The notes under the pieces: generated by a model
What the model was told of the DNA's origin: nothing
Database searches by the model: none
What the model saw: only the letters and a program-made list of their open reading frames with translations
Assembly: GCF_030445035.2 (NCBI RefSeq)
Contig: NC_080678.1
Location: 60,093,087-60,157,086, forward strand
Direction of reading: 5' to 3'
Origin: Dasypus novemcinctus
Taxonomy: Eukaryota; Chordata; Mammalia; Cingulata; Dasypodidae
DNA length: 64,000 nucleotides
Shown: in pieces, positions 23,860-36,120 of the stretch
Position numbering within the stretch: the first letter of the stretch is position 1
Layout: every line of letters starts with the position of its first letter
Program-made: the position numbers and the translations under genes

Positions 23860-24245
23860 AGAATATGATTGGGTATTTTTAAACACTGTTAAATTATAAA
23901 AAATTTAGCATGAATTAGTAAATTTAGAAGGTCACAGTGTACAAAATAAAATTCAATTTTATTTCTATATACTAGCAAATAACAAATGTGAAATGAATAC
24001 AAGCATTACAACTCATTAAGATATAATATTTTTTTTCTGAATAAGGAATGGTTTTAAATGAAGACTTTAAAACTCTATACTAAAAATTACAATATTACTT
24101 AGAGAATTTATGGAAAATCTAGACATATGTGAGATGTACCACACACATGGATTAGAGACTCAGTACTCTTAAGGCATCGGTTCTCCCACAGATAATCTTA
24201 GATAAAATGCAATTCCAATCTGTGTGCATTTTGTCAAGAACTGTG
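23860..24245 (+). mobile_element. Old L1 ORF2 fragment
   Basis: 'aaggtcacagtgtacaaaat', 'ttttatttctatatactagc' and later 'cacatggattagagactcag' plus 'agataaaatgcaattccaat' follow the L1 ORF2 segment downstream of the RT active site. Frameshifted and short, non-functional. Confidence 0.65.
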
Positions 24246-24289
24246 GAGAGTCTGAAGTGTTACCCCACTTGCACAGTCATGTACTTTTT

Positions 24290-24660
24290 CCAAAAAAATC
24301 AATTTTATTGATACATATTAATAAAGCTTACAATTTATCCAAAGTTTCCAATCAATGGTATTTGGTATAATCACATAATTGTATATTTATCACTTCAATC
24401 ATTATTAAAGCATTTTCATTACTTCAATAATAATAATAAACAAAAAACAGACAAACAAACAAACAAGCAAATTCCTCACCTCTCAATCTCTCTGTTTCCC
24501 CTGTTTTACATAGCTGCTATATCTGGCTATTAGTGCATAATTATTTTTTTGTTTATTAAGTAGTTTTATTGAGATATATTTATATACTATTTGACTAGCC
24601 AAAGTGTATAATCAATGGCTTTTTCAACTGTTAAAAAGTCCTTTATTGTAAAATTGTCAA
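24290..24660 (-). mobile_element. L1 3' end fragments, antisense
   Basis: Two adjacent pieces with the 'ttttattgatacatatt' and 'gttttattgagatatatt' starts typical of reversed L1 3' UTRs. The first holds 'ccaatcaatggtatttggta' and an ACAA-rich run near 24,440-24,470; the second 'ccaaagtgtataatcaatgg'. Subfamily not assigned. Confidence 0.5.
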
Positions 24661-25229
24661 ATAAATAGAAAAATAGATTGAAAGAAATTACAAATTAAAT
24701 GAGAGTGCGAGGTCAGGTTAGATTTAATATAATCAATTATAAAAAATAGCATAGCAACAAACATTTATAAATGTAAATAGTAATTCAAACATAAGAGAAA
24801 TTAATTCTAGTTCTAATTTTTATATTACAGCTCTAATGATGGACATAATCTCTAAGAATGAAATGAAGTATTGGTTTAGCTATTTAATTTCCATTTAGGT
24901 CATAATTCTTTTTAGATAATCAGATTTGTATTTGGTAATTCTTCACATCTTGTTGGAATGAATTACATCAGATATAATTTCCCAACTAATAATTTTAAGA
25001 GGCAAAAAACCTCAAGATCGTGTTCAATAATAGTCATGCTAAATCATTATTGATCCAGTTAAATTATTTTATTACAGAGTAGGAATAAAAAAGGGTTAAA
25101 GAAAAATGAAGTATCCAAAAATATATCTCTTCTTCAGTCCTCCTCAGTTAAAAGCAAGTGTTTATTTTGTAAGAAAAAAATTTACAGAATGCTGATCTCA
25201 GGAACCATTTGCCAATTGCAGTGAGTAAT
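24661..25229. other. Unassigned AT-rich DNA
   Basis: No gene or recognised repeat; very AT-rich. Confidence 0.4.
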
Positions 25230-25792
25230 TATTATTCATATACTATAATTTTGTTGTTTTATATTTACCCAGTCTACTTCAACTCTCTTCTGGTTATATT
25301 TGCATGGAATACTTTTCTTCATCCTTTTACTTTTAATCTGATTATGTTCTTACATCTGAGGTGGGCCTCTTGTTGACAAAGGATAGATGGCTCATACTTT
25401 TTTTTGTCCGTTCTATCAGCCTATGTTATTTGACTGGGGAGTTCAATCCATTAACATTCAGTGTTATTACTGTAAAGGCATTGCTTATTTTACCCATTTT
25501 GTCCTTCAGCTCTCGGTTATCATATTGTTCTATTGTCTGTCTTCTTCTCCTTTAGTTTACTCTTCCTAATAAGCATCATTTCTGAATTCTTCTCCAAATC
25601 ACTTGCCCTTGTTTTTTTTCTTTCAGACTGTAGCACCCCTTTGTATCTCTTACAAATCTGGTCTTTTGGGAACATATTCTATCTGTTTTTGTTTGCTGTG
25701 AAGAATTTGAATTCACCCTCATTTTGAAGGACAGCTCTGCCAGATACAGAATTCTTGGCTGGCAGTTTTTCTCTTTCAGTACCTTAAAGACG

Positions 25793-26335
25793 TCATACCA
25801 CTTTTCTTCTCACCTCCATGGTTTCTAATGAGAGGTTGGCACTTAATCTTATCGAGTTTCCCTTGTATGTGATGCTTTGCTTTTTTCTTGCTGCTACCAG
25901 AATCCTCTCTTTATCTCTAATATTTGTCATTCTGGATAGTAGGTGTCTTGGGGCAGGTCTATTTGGATTTATTCTGTTTGGGGTACATTGTCCATCATGG
26001 GCATTGATATTTATGTCTTTCATAAGGGTAGGGAATTTTTCAGTCATTATTTCCTCAAATATTCTTTCTACCCCTTTTCCATTCCCTTCTCCTTCTGGGA
26101 CACCAATAATATAAATACACATTTCTCGTTGTCATTCAATTCCCTGAGACTCTGATCCCTTTTTTTCCATTCTCTTCTCTTTCTGTTCTCCTGTCTTTTC
26201 CAATTCAGATATTCTGTCTTTGAAATCACTAATTCTGTCTTCAAGCAATTCAAATCTACTCTTATGTGCCTCTCCTATACTTTTAATCTCAACCATCATG
26301 TCTTTCATTCCCATGAGGTCTGTTTTTATTGGCAA
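25793..26335 (-). pseudogene. L1 ORF1p remnant
   Basis: Two overlapping reverse frames hold the L1 ORF1 protein. 26,132-26,335 has the heptad-like coiled coil ('ELLEDRISDFKDRISELEKT'), and 25,793-26,122 the RNA-binding region, including 'IIGVPEGEGN', 'ERIFEEIMTEKFPTLMKDI' and 'KERILVAARKKQSITYKG'. In L1, ORF1p is the trimeric RNA-binding chaperone of the retrotransposition particle. Here it is frameshifted between the two parts and ends early, so it is not functional. Confidence 0.8.
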
Positions 26336-26374
26336 TCCTTCAAATTGTTCTTTATGCTCTCCTAATGTCTTCTT

Positions 26375-26784
26375 CTTTTTTAAAAAGATTTATTTATTTA
26401 TTTCTCTCCCTTTCCCCCCCATCCTGGTTGTCTGTTCCCTGTGTCTATTTGCTGTGTCTTCTTTGTCTGCTTCTGTTGTTGCCAGCAGCATGGGAATCTG
26501 TGTTTCTTTTGTTGTGTCATCTTGTTGTGTCAGCTCTCCGTGTGTGCAGTGCCATTCCTGGCCAGGCTGCACTTTCTTTCGCACTGGGTGGCTCTCCTTA
26601 CGGGGTGCACTCCTTGCGCGTGGCACTCCCCTACATGAGGACACCCCTGCATGGCACGGCACTCCTTGTGCACATCAGCACTGTGCATGGGCCAGCTCCA
26701 CACAGGTCAAGGAGGCCTGGGGTTTGAACTGTGGGCCTCCCATGTGGTAGACGGATGCCCTAACCACTGGGCCAAGTCCGCCAC
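26375..26784 (-). repeat. DAS-III SINE with perfect 14-bp TSD
   Basis: Complete reverse copy from 'ttttttaaaaagatttattt' to the tRNA-like head 'ggggtttgaactgtgggcct' and 'aaccactgggccaagtccg'. The TSD CCTAATGTCTTCTT is at 26,361-26,374 and 26,785-26,798 without mismatch. It sits inside the older antisense L1. Three plus-strand frames of 65-176 codons and one reverse frame in it are SINE translations only. Confidence 0.95.
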
Positions 26785-27861
26785 CCTAATGTCTTCTTAA
26801 GATCTTTTATTTCTTTAGTCATGTTTCCTTTAAATTCTTTGAAGTGATTTAAGTGATCTATGTGATTATCACTGATTAATTGTATTAAATCCTGTATCTC
26901 TTCAGTATATTTGGTTTGTTCATTTGGATTGGCCATCTCTTCTGTTTCCTAGTAGGGCTTGTAATTTTTTGCTGTTAATTAGGCATCTGAATAGGTTCGT
27001 GAATTTACTCTGATGGCTAATTTCTCTTTCTTGCCTATTTTTTTTTTCACAGCTCTTCTTTGATTTTTGGTTCAACTTATTCTAAGTCTTTAAAATTACC
27101 CAACTTAAGTTTTCACAATAAGACCAGGGACTCACTAGTGGAGTTGGATACAGGGAGCACTAACAGTTTTTGTCCATGCAATTTCCTAGTTGGCCAGCAT
27201 ATGTCACTAGTCAGCACACTTTTCCATAGAGGTGATTCATTCTCAGCTTTCCTGTGTTCCTGTGTTGAATCTCCAGATCGGAGACTCAAATTAGGCTCTA
27301 CTGGACAAACTCACTGAAGAAAAGTATACTGACTTTCTCTCCCTTTTCCCTTGAAACAGCTGACAGGGAGGATGATGTCTGCTTTCATCTGAGTTGGCCT
27401 CAGTGACCCAGGGGTTTTACCCCAGCTTAATGTATTGGGGGAGGGGAAGGGGAGCCCTTCATGGCCACTATCGGGGGACTTGGAAACTCACATTTGTCAT
27501 TGTGGCTTCTTCATCTCTCTGTCCCTCACCCTCCTGGGAGTTGTGTAGCACGGCCATGTTCTGCCAACTCCAAATCAGTTCTCTTGGACAGCTTTTGGCT
27601 CTTTCTCCATTGTTTTTTTTGAAAGCATTCAGTCTTTATGTTAGTCTGTCACCTAGTCATGTACTTTTGGTAATTATGTGGATACTAAAGAAACACAAGA
27701 CCCCTAAACAAGTGACAGTGTTCTTTATTGATACTCACATACAATTTACTGCCAGAATATAATTTTAGAATCTCTCTCCTGCAGGGGATTCCAGCACAGC
27801 TGATGAAAAATTCTTTTTGTTTTTGTTATCAAACTATGACTATTAAAAAAAGCTCTATGGA

Positions 27862-28165
27862 AGGAAGCAGCTGTGGCTCAGTCAGTTGGACTCCTGTTTA
27901 CCATATGGGAGGCCCTGGGTTCATGCCCGGGGCCTCCTTCTATAGGCAGGCTTGCCTGCACACCATGGAGAGCCACCAGCCTGCATGCACCATGGAGTGC
28001 TCTCCGGCCCACAAGCGCTGCAGAAAGCTGACTCAGAAAGGTGACACAACAACAACAACAAAAGGGACAAAAGTGAAAACACAGAAGGGCATGCAGTGAA
28101 TGGACACAGAGAGCAGATAACAAGCAAGCCACAAGGAGGGCGGAATAAAAAAGAAAAAGAAAACC
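27862..28165 (+). repeat. DAS-II type SINE
   Basis: tRNA-like head 'agctgtggctcagtcagttg' with B-box-like 'gggttcatgcccggggcctc', then 'ctccggcccacaagcgctgc', 'gaaagctgactcagaaaggt', 'gacacaacaacaacaacaaa' and 'atggacacagagagcagata', ending A-rich. The same element occurs at 47,153-47,480. The frames of 123 and 156 codons crossing it are SINE-derived. Confidence 0.9.
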
Positions 28166-28370
28166 CCTTGGAGTGGACATAGCACAACTGATAGAGTGCT
28201 TGCTTCCCATGTATGAGGTCCAGGTTTGATCTCTAGTACCTCCTAAATACAAACAAACTAGAAGAGTCAACTCACTGGAGAGCAGATGTAGCTCAGTGGT
28301 TGGGCACTTGCTTCTCATGAATGAGGTCCTGGGTTTAATCCCTGGCACCTCCTAAAAGAAATAAAAATCC
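28166..28370 (+). repeat. DAS-I dimeric SINE
   Basis: Two tandem tRNA-like units: 28,168-28,250 ('ggagtggacatagcacaact', 'gaggtccaggtttgatctct') and 28,278-28,355 ('gagcagatgtagctcagtgg', 'gaggtcctgggtttaatccc'), each closed by 'acctcctaaa' and an A-rich linker. It follows the DAS-II unit directly. Confidence 0.85.
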
Positions 28371-28499
28371 ACCCTTGTGTGAAATAACTTTCTCTGATAT
28401 AAATGAAAAAAGGTATACTGTGATATGTAAGAGTTTTAAATGTGAGTAAAGAAGTAAGCACAGTCAACAAAAGTAATTTATAGTCCATGGGAAAAAATA

Positions 28500-28595
28500 C
28501 ATAATGAGTAGCCCTTACTTCTTTGTTTTCAGATGAAGATATTAAGGCTTAGAGAGGTTACCTAAATGATACACAGTCATATCTAAGTGTTAGCG
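28500..28595 (-). repeat. MIR SINE fragment
   Basis: 'cagatgaagatattaaggct', 'tagagaggttacctaaatga' and 'tacacagtcatatctaagtg' match the reverse MIR core. Confidence 0.75.
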
Positions 28596-28689
28596 CACTA
28601 TTTCATTATATTTCTTCTCTTAATAGCACTGAAACACATATATTATATTTAGATATATATTAAATCATATTCCTGATCACACATTGAGA

Positions 28690-28782
28690 CCCTTAAGGGA
28701 GTGATCACAACACAGCACTGTTTCCCCATTGCTTGGTACTGTGTCTGTTACATAATAAACATTCAATGATATTTGTTGAGTG
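28690..28782 (+). repeat. L2 LINE 3' terminus
   Basis: 'ccattgcttggtactgtgtc', 'tgttacataataaacattca' and 'atgatatttgttgagtga' match the L2 end ('ggcacatagtaggcgctcaataaatatttgttgaatga'). Confidence 0.7.
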
Positions 28783-29429
28783 ATCAGTCTTACTTACATT
28801 TGAATATAGGTCTTTAGCTTATTCAGTCAAATGTATCTCATGGGATGGAAAAAAAACATGAGAATCATGAAAATGTCTTGAATCCAAAGCACAGGGCATG
28901 AATGCATGACAGTTATATGTGACCCAATTATTCCGTCACATATTTTTCTTATTACATTAAAATCTTGTTATTTAGCAGCTCATTTCAGTTCTGGTCCATG
29001 TTGACCATAATGTTAAAAGAACATTTAATAATACTGTAAATGGAGGTAGCAGATCATAAAGAAATGACAAGGTTACAGTAGATAAACAAAATTTTTTTTA
29101 TTTATTCAAGGCCTAAAGTTTAGTAGTTTTGACTCACCCAGAGTAATAACTTACATTGTAGCTCATAGGATCTCAAACCAGACAGGGAATTCAGTGATTC
29201 CTTAGCTAAAACTGTCATTTAACTGATGATATAAATGAAGTGCAGAGGGTTAAGTTTACGCAGATAATTAAACCTATGTTTAGATGAGTTTTGTAAGACC
29301 ATTGCTCTGCATCTTTGCACATATGGCAAAATATACTTATCATTTCTTCATATAAAATCATAATTTCATTATATTTCTATTTGTATTCGTTTTAGCATTT
29401 CTTCAAGAAATTCACAAAGCATCTACATA
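28783..29429. other. Mostly unassigned; possible reversed MIR
   Basis: No gene. Around 29,190-29,290, 'gaagtgcagagggttaagtt' after 'aactgatgatataaat' resembles a decayed reverse MIR core. The rest is unassigned. Confidence 0.4.
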
Positions 29430-30120
29430 TTACCCCCGTTTTGGTCCAGGCCACCATTATCTCTAGACTTAATTAAGGAAGGAGCTCCTGACAGATCATC
29501 CTGCTTCTGTTCTTGCCAGAGTGAGCCTTTTATGTAATTTAGATTACATAGGCCCTCTGCCTCAGTACCCCATAATGGCTCCCCCTTCCTCTCAGAATAA
29601 AATTCAAAGGACTTTCAATGGCCCACAAGACCCTGTACATCTCATTGCCTATTCCACCCTGATCTTATCGGCTGCTCTTCTTGTGGCTTCCTCTAGTTCA
29701 TTTGTGCTTCCCTTTCTTGTGCCACCAACATGTCTGGATATTCTTGTCTGCTATCAGGACTTGGTTCTTCCTGTTCCTTCCTGTTCCTTCCGATAGGAAC
29801 ACTCATCCCTCATACACCACTAATTTACATGTCTCATTCAAGATTTTGTTCATGTTCTGCTCTCAATGAGGTCTACCATGACCATGTAAGATAATAATAT
29901 TAATCTGTCCTTCTACCCCCTCCCCTGATGTCCTCTACTCTCAGTTCCTCTTACTCTGCTCTACTTTTATTTTTTTCCGTATCAATATCACCTTCTATCT
30001 TGCATTCATTCATTCAATGATCATTTTGTCTTCCCTGGAATGTAAGCCCCTTTAGGACAGGGATTTGCCTTTTCTATAGTCCCCAGTGATGTATCCCAGG
30101 CATATAAAACAATTTTTGTC
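29430..30120 (+). repeat. L2 LINE 3' region
   Basis: L2 in forward orientation: 'ccaggccaccattatctcta', 'taatggctcccccttcctct', 'aaaggactttcaatggccca', 'ctggaatgtaagcccctttag' region near 30,040, then 'gacagggatttgccttttct' and 'tcccaggcat'. A local triplication of a TTCCTTCCTG-like 10-mer lies at 29,762-29,790. Open frames at 29,521-29,869 are remnants. Confidence 0.8.
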
Positions 30121-30369
30121 AGTGCTTTCTCTATATTTAGATGACTTCAATAAAGGTATGATTATATATTTTCAATGGCCATGAAGATAAACTAGCTAAT
30201 TTACTAATTGATGTAATAATATGAATAGAAAAAATCATCAAATGGGAATAAATCCATTATTTTATAATTAAGTTAAGGGATATTTTTGATCATATACAAT
30301 ATAATTTTGCATTTCCTAAATGTAATTACCTGCTTTGAAGAGACATGAACATATATATCCATTTCTTAA

Positions 30370-33300
30370 TATTCATTCTTACCAGGTGTTTGGAGATTTT
30401 CCTATGACTTTTCTGTTATTGATTTCTAGTTTGATTCCATTGTGATAGGAAAACACACTCTGTATGAATTAAATTCTTTTAAAATTGTTAAGGTTGATTT
30501 AATAGTATAGGTAGAGTGTATCTGGGTCTACATTCCTTGGGCTTAAAAAGAATGTGCATTCTGCTCTTGTTCAGTGGAGTGTTCTATAAATGTTGGCTAG
30601 AGACTGTTGGTTAATAGTCTTATTGAGTTCTTTTATATCTTTCCTTATTTTCTGTCTAATTTTCCCATCACTTGTTCAGAGAGGGGTTTGGAAGTCTTCA
30701 ACTATAATTGTGCATTTGTCTATTTCTTCTTTCAGTTCTATCAGTATTTGTTTCACATACTTTATAGTATTGATGTTGCTATGTCTTCTTAATGGAATGA
30801 TCATTTTATTATTATGTAATGCTCCTTTTTATCTCTGTTAACTTTCTTTGCCATGAAGTCTACTTTATCTGATATTAATATAGCCATTTTTCTTTTCTTC
30901 TTAGTAATGTTTGGATGATATATCTTAGTCCATCTTTTTTTTTAAACCTGCCCAAATAATTATACTTGATGTGAATTTCTCATAGAAAGCATGTAGCTGG
31001 ATTGTGTTTTTTAATCCACTCTGCCAATCCCTGTCTTATATTTAGACCATGTATATTTCATGTAATCATTGATATATTAAAGCTTAAATCTGTGAAATTA
31101 TTATTTTTCTCTTTGTTCTCTTTGTTTTTCATCTTTTTCTTTTCATGCCTTCTTGTGGGTTGCTTGAACATTTTTAAGAATTCCGTTCTATCTATAATAT
31201 TTCAGATATTACATTATATATGCATATTATCACAGTTTACTGGTATCAACATTTTACCAGTTCTGGTAAAGTATAGAAACTTTTCATTCTCATGTTGACT
31301 TTTCCAAATTATATTTGATGGTTGAAGCAAAAATTATAACACTGACTTTAATATTTTCTCTATATAATTTAGGACTACATCAGAGCATTTTATAATTTTT
31401 TTGTTGCAACCAACAAATATAATTTAGAAAAATCAAAAGGAGGAGGAAATGTAATTTTATCCTTTCTGTTTTTCTTTCTTCCTTGCTGATATTAGAAAAT
31501 TCCTTTTTAAATCATTTTCCTTCAGTTTAGAAAACTTCCTTAGGCCATTCTTTTAGGGTAGGACTGCTAATGACTAATTCTCTTAGTTTCCTTCATCTAA
31601 GGATATCTTGATTTACCTTTCAGTCCTAAAGTATATTTACTTTGGATACATATTTCTGGGTTGACATTTATTTTCTTTCACCCTTTGAAAAATTTGTGCC
31701 CCTTTCTTCTGACCTCCAGGTTTTCTGATGAGAAATCCCCTGTCATTCTAATTGATTCCCCCCATAGGTAAAGTACCAATTCTTTCTCACTGTTTTCAAG
31801 ATTTTTTCTTGGTCTTTAATTTTAGATGTTTGATAGTGATGGCCTTGTGGGTTTCTTTGGGTTCATCTTGTTTGGGGTTCACTTACCTTTTTGAATTTCT
31901 GAGTTTTATGTCTTCTGACAAATTAGGAAATTTTCAGCCATTATTTCTTTAATTACTTCTTCAGCCCTTCTCTTTTTCTTCTCTCCTTCCAGGACTCTGG
32001 TTATACAAATGTTAGATTTTTTATTACAGTCCCACAGACTCCTGAAGTTCTGTTCTTTTTTTCTTAAGTCTATTTTCCCTCTTTTATTCAGATTGGGTAA
32101 TTTCTATTGTTCTCTCTTCAAGTGCATTGATTATTTCCTCTGATCTCTCAATTCTACTCTTTAGTCCATCTATTTATACTTTTATAATGGTTATTATATT
32201 TTTCAGTTTTTAAATTTCCATTAATTCTTTTTTTTTAAATTTATTGACTTGGGATTTTTTTTTCAGTCTCCTCCCATTTTAATGTTCAGAAAAATTATCT
32301 GCCTGAGCTACCCTATGAGAAAATGATTGTATAGGTTGTATCCTACATGCAAAATCATGCTGTTAACATAAAGCAATTGGACAGTAATAGCCTCTGAGTT
32401 TTTTATTAAAATGGTGATGAAAGTTCAAATATTAGATTGAACACAACTCATAGGTGTCAAGGTAAAACTTCTCTGCCATGTTCATGTAGCAGCCAAATGT
32501 ACTTTTTTAAATATAATTTTTTATTTTTTTAAAATGATACTTAGATTACATATATGTTACATAAAAAATATAAGGGATTCCCATATGTCCCACTCCCAAC
32601 CCCTCCCACATTTTCCCACATTAGCAACATCCTTCATTAGTGTGGTACATTTATTGCAATTGATGAACACATTTGTAGCATTGCCAGTAAGTGTGGATTA
32701 TAGATTACATTGCAGTTTACACTCTCTCTCCCACACAATTTTGTAAGTTATGACAAGATACATAATGGCTTGTATCCATCATTCCAATGTCATTCAGGAT
32801 AATTCCCAAGTCCTCAAAATATCCCCATATTATACCTGTTTTTCCCTCTTGCTCCTTTCAGAACCTCCAGTGGTCACATCAATGATAAAAATTCTTCCAT
32901 TGCTAGAATTGCAACAAGTCTATACTAGAATACCAGTAAGTCTACTTCAGTCCACCATCCATTTCCATTTCTGAGGATTCTGAGATGGTGATGTCCACTC
33001 CACCTCTATTTGAGAGGCCTTAGGTCCCATAGGGCAGATGGATGGGATTATCTTCCTTGCAGCTGCAGACTCTCAATGTTCCATGGGATGGTTGTTGTCC
33101 AGCATCATTTCCTTGTTAGTTGTCCTGGGTGAGTCCATTGAACAGGAGAGTAGGTGTTGCAACTCTGTTGAGATTCAGGGCCCAGCTGGCACACAGACAG
33201 CCCAAAGATTTAAATCTCTTCACATACACCAGTCAACTCTAGCACTAACTATAGTTCAAATAGAAAGGGCAGAAGAGCCATGAGTAGGGAAACCACAACT

Positions 33301-34830
33301 TAGTCCAAGTCTGTCACACAGGGGAGCATAAGTTCCCAAGTAGGGCCCACTGGCAGGGCACCAAACTCCTGAGCTGTCTGCCCTGCCTATAGTGTCTAGA
33401 TGTCTCTGCTCTTTAGGCAATATTTACTTTGGCAGTCAATGAGGTCCTGCTAAGATGTGTATAAGCATAACCTCTGGAATGACCTCCCAACTCATTTTGA
33501 AGTCTCTTAGCCAAATAAACTCATTTGATTTTACCCTTTCCCCTTTTGGTCTGTGTCTTTTTCCAGTTGCATTGCTAGTTGGTGCTTGGTAGCAATCCCT
33601 TGGTGCCAGGGAGGCTCATCCCTGAGAGTCATGTCCCATTTGGGGGGAAGGTAATGCATTTCTATGCTGAGTTTGACTTAGAGAGAGGCCAGATTTGACC
33701 AAAAAGGAGGCCCTTAGGAGGCACCATTGATACATTTGTTATGTCTTCTACTTTGCTGAACTTTCTATTTCCTTGTTGAGATTCTCTAATTTTTATGTTT
33801 GCTTCAAGCATGTTCATAATTGCTCATTGAAACATTTTTAGGCTAGCTGTTTTAAAATCTTTGTCAGATAAAATTCTAACACCTATCATTTCTATGCTGG
33901 CATTTGTTCATTGTCTTTTCTCATTCATGTTGAGATTATCTTATTCTTGGTATAAAGAACGATTTTTTATTGAACCCTGGACATTTTGGCTATTACATTA
34001 TTAGTCTCTGGGTGTTATTTAAATTTTCCATTTTAGACTACCTTCTCATACACTGCTTTGGTGAGCAAAGGGTAGATTTGTCTCTTACCTGAGGAGGGGA
34101 GGCACCTTGTTACTGCTGAGTAGAGGTGGAACTTCTGGCTTCCCACTAAGCCTCTATTGATACCACCCTGGCTAGAAGGGTCGGAGTGTCTTGTTATTAT
34201 TCACCATGTGGAGTCTGCTGATACCACAGTGGTGTTGGTGACTGCTAAAGCTGAGCAGTGGTGAAAGTCCTGATGCTTCTGTAAACTTCCTCTGACACCA
34301 CCCCAGGTAGATGGGAGGGACGTTTTGCTACTGCGGGGTAGGTGTGGAAGCCCAGGCTCTCCACTGGTCTTCCAGACTCCCTAGCAGGTTGTAGAGTACC
34401 TGATAGCAGCCTGGCAAGCGTAGAACTCTAGACTTCCCACTTGCCTGTTAACTGGTGAGAGCAGGGCATACGGCCTCTGCTTTTTCTGTTTGGCTGGAGT
34501 AGAGGGGTATTGTCTAACAATTTTCTGACTTGCTATGTTGCCCATTTCCTGGTCCTTTGGATACAGAGAGCAAACTTTTCTTGGGGGATTTTGTCCTTAC
34601 CACTTAATATTTTCTGACTGCCAACTTCACCAGGACACAGTCTGAGACATATGAGAAAAAAAGAAATCCCAGAAAACTCAGTATTTTGTTCTTTGAGTCC
34701 CAAAATCCCTAGCTGGTCTGTTTTCTTCTTTTCACCTTTCAGAGTCTTCTTATGATTGCTATATATGTAACCTACAAAGTTTTTACTGTACTTAGCAGGA
34801 GGAATATGGAAAATTACCCATACTCCATCT
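30370..34830 (-). mobile_element. Ancient L1M element, antisense, interrupted
   Basis: Antisense old L1 in order along the plus strand: ORF2 endonuclease region (30,400-31,080, including 'ttatctgatattaatatagc'), the ORF1 area (31,580-32,230, 'aaattttcagccattatttc', 'ttctctccttccaggactct'), and upstream/5' UTR (33,740-34,830, 'gaaccctggacattttggct', 'agagtcttcttatgattgct', 'cttagcaggaggaatatgg'). It lacks the 3' half. A younger L1 3' end (32,520-33,728) is inserted. All frames are decayed; open frames along it are chance or remnant. Confidence 0.75.
32520..33728 (-). mobile_element. Xenarthran-type L1 3' region, antisense, ~1.2 kb
   Basis: Begins with a T-rich tract, then 'tacttagattacatatatgt', 'gggattcccatatgtcccac', 'agtgtggtacatttattgca', 'atagattacattgcagttta', and continues through 'tggtgatgtccactccacct' to 'tcatccctgagagtcatgtc' and 'ggaggcccttaggaggcacc'. 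Shorter copies at 8,040 and 41,715 share only the first ~350-400 bp, consistent with a common 3' end. The 70- to 81-codon plus-strand frames within are not coding. Its exact place (3' UTR versus an associated non-autonomous unit) is uncertain. Confidence 0.65.
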
Positions 34831-35939
34831 TTCTTAAAATTTGTTTTTTAGTGGGTTGAGCTTGATTTTTTAAAAAGATACCATGATTTTCAGCTTTTAG
34901 ATTATAATAAGCAATGTGGTATTTAGAAAACTGATCTTTGAAAATTTTTTAAAATTTTTGTGTGAACTATACCTGCAGTTTAGTTTTAAAGAAAAGTGAA
35001 ATAACTAGGGAAGACATTAATACTAACTTTTTTCCTATGGTAATACAAATGATATCCTCGGATGTATTTGTACATCATGAAAGAAGGACATTAAGTATCC
35101 TTAATTCTCAGGCAAACAAGAAAATTCCAGAATAAATAACTAATATTTAAAAATAATGAATAAAGATCAGCTTATACATTTAATGAGTATCACTGAGAAA
35201 AGTACCTAATGGTGGTGGTAAGAACCAATGAAAAATTCCCTTTTAGATTAGCAACTCTTAGAACATACTGAATTAGAGAGATACGTTTGTTGGATTCATT
35301 TACAAACATTTAAATGTTATATTTTATGGTTCTATAATAATGGAGGTTTTGTATTTTATTTTTTACTGTAACAATGAAGATACTATAAGGATTTTGTGGA
35401 ACATCAGGAGACCAGCAAAGACTTTTTTGGTTATATCTTTGTTGTTTTAAAAAGCTCCATAAATCTTTTAGTTTTGAATTTTTAAACTCCATATTGTCCA
35501 CGCATTAATTTTTCTAGCATATAAGATAAAAGGAAAACAGTATTTGGTACATAGTATTGGCAATGACTAATTTTTATTTTTCATTTCAAATGTTGGTTTC
35601 TCAATACAACTTATTTCAGATTTTTAAAAATGATGAAAAATACATGTCATTGAAGTTAAACTGTCAGTTAATTTTCACCAAGCTTCAATTGTTTTAGCAT
35701 GTCATTAAAAAAATAGCAGTTTTAAAAGTTTTTTATCTGCTCTGTCTGCCTAGAGGAGCCCACACCAAATCTTTGTGTGCATTTTCATCTTTCTCTCCCA
35801 TTTCTCAGCAAGTTCTGTTCTTTCCCCCATTTCCCAAATAAATTCTTTTCACTGGCCTAATTAAAAAAAAATTGTATGCCTAAATATGGTTGGCACTAAG
35901 AAATCAAGATCCAATGTACTAGTCAATAATTGAGCAGCT
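34831..35939. other. Unassigned non-coding DNA
   Basis: AT-rich, no gene or named repeat seen. The reverse frame at 35,310-35,501 has no motif. Confidence 0.4.
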
Positions 35940-36120
35940 GTCTAGAGTGTTGCAGTAGTAGCATTTCTGAGTTCAGGTTGTGGAGTCAGAATGTCCTAGG
36001 TTCAAGTTGTGCTGTTATTACTAGTTTGTGGGGCCTTGGAAAAATCACTTAAACTCTTTGAATCTCAGCTTCCTCATTATAAATTGGGATAATAATATCT
36101 ACTTGGTAAAACTGAATAAC
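35940..36120 (+). repeat. MIR SINE
   Basis: Forward MIR: 'caggttgtggagtcagaatg', 'tcctaggttcaagttgtgct', 'gccttggaaaaatcacttaa', 'aatctcagcttcctcattat' and 'attgggataataatatctac' in consensus order. Confidence 0.85.

Larger units (their letters stand above)
25230..27670 (-). mobile_element. L1 5' part (5' UTR, ORF1, start of ORF2), antisense
   Basis: Read on the minus strand, 27,670-26,950 is L1 5' UTR-like, 26,340-25,500 is ORF1, and 25,480-25,230 is the first part of the ORF2 endonuclease ('gtaataacactgaatgttaa' region near 25,450-25,470). The 3' two-thirds of an L1 are absent and no poly(A) tract is seen at 25,230, so the element was cut by later deletion. A DAS-III SINE lies in ORF1's coiled-coil part at 26,375-26,784. 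It is more diverged than the element at 41,678-48,394. Confidence 0.75.

Noticed and set aside
26220-26750. 176- and 132-codon plus-strand open frames
   Set aside because: They run through antisense L1 ORF1 and the DAS-III SINE at 26,375-26,784; no host protein similarity.
27862-28360. tRNA-like sequences with A- and B-box-like motifs (also at 54,386, 47,153 and reversed at 9,407, 15,560, 62,340)
   Set aside because: They are SINE heads: degenerate arms, fused to SINE bodies with A-rich tails and TSDs. None is a free-standing tRNA gene.
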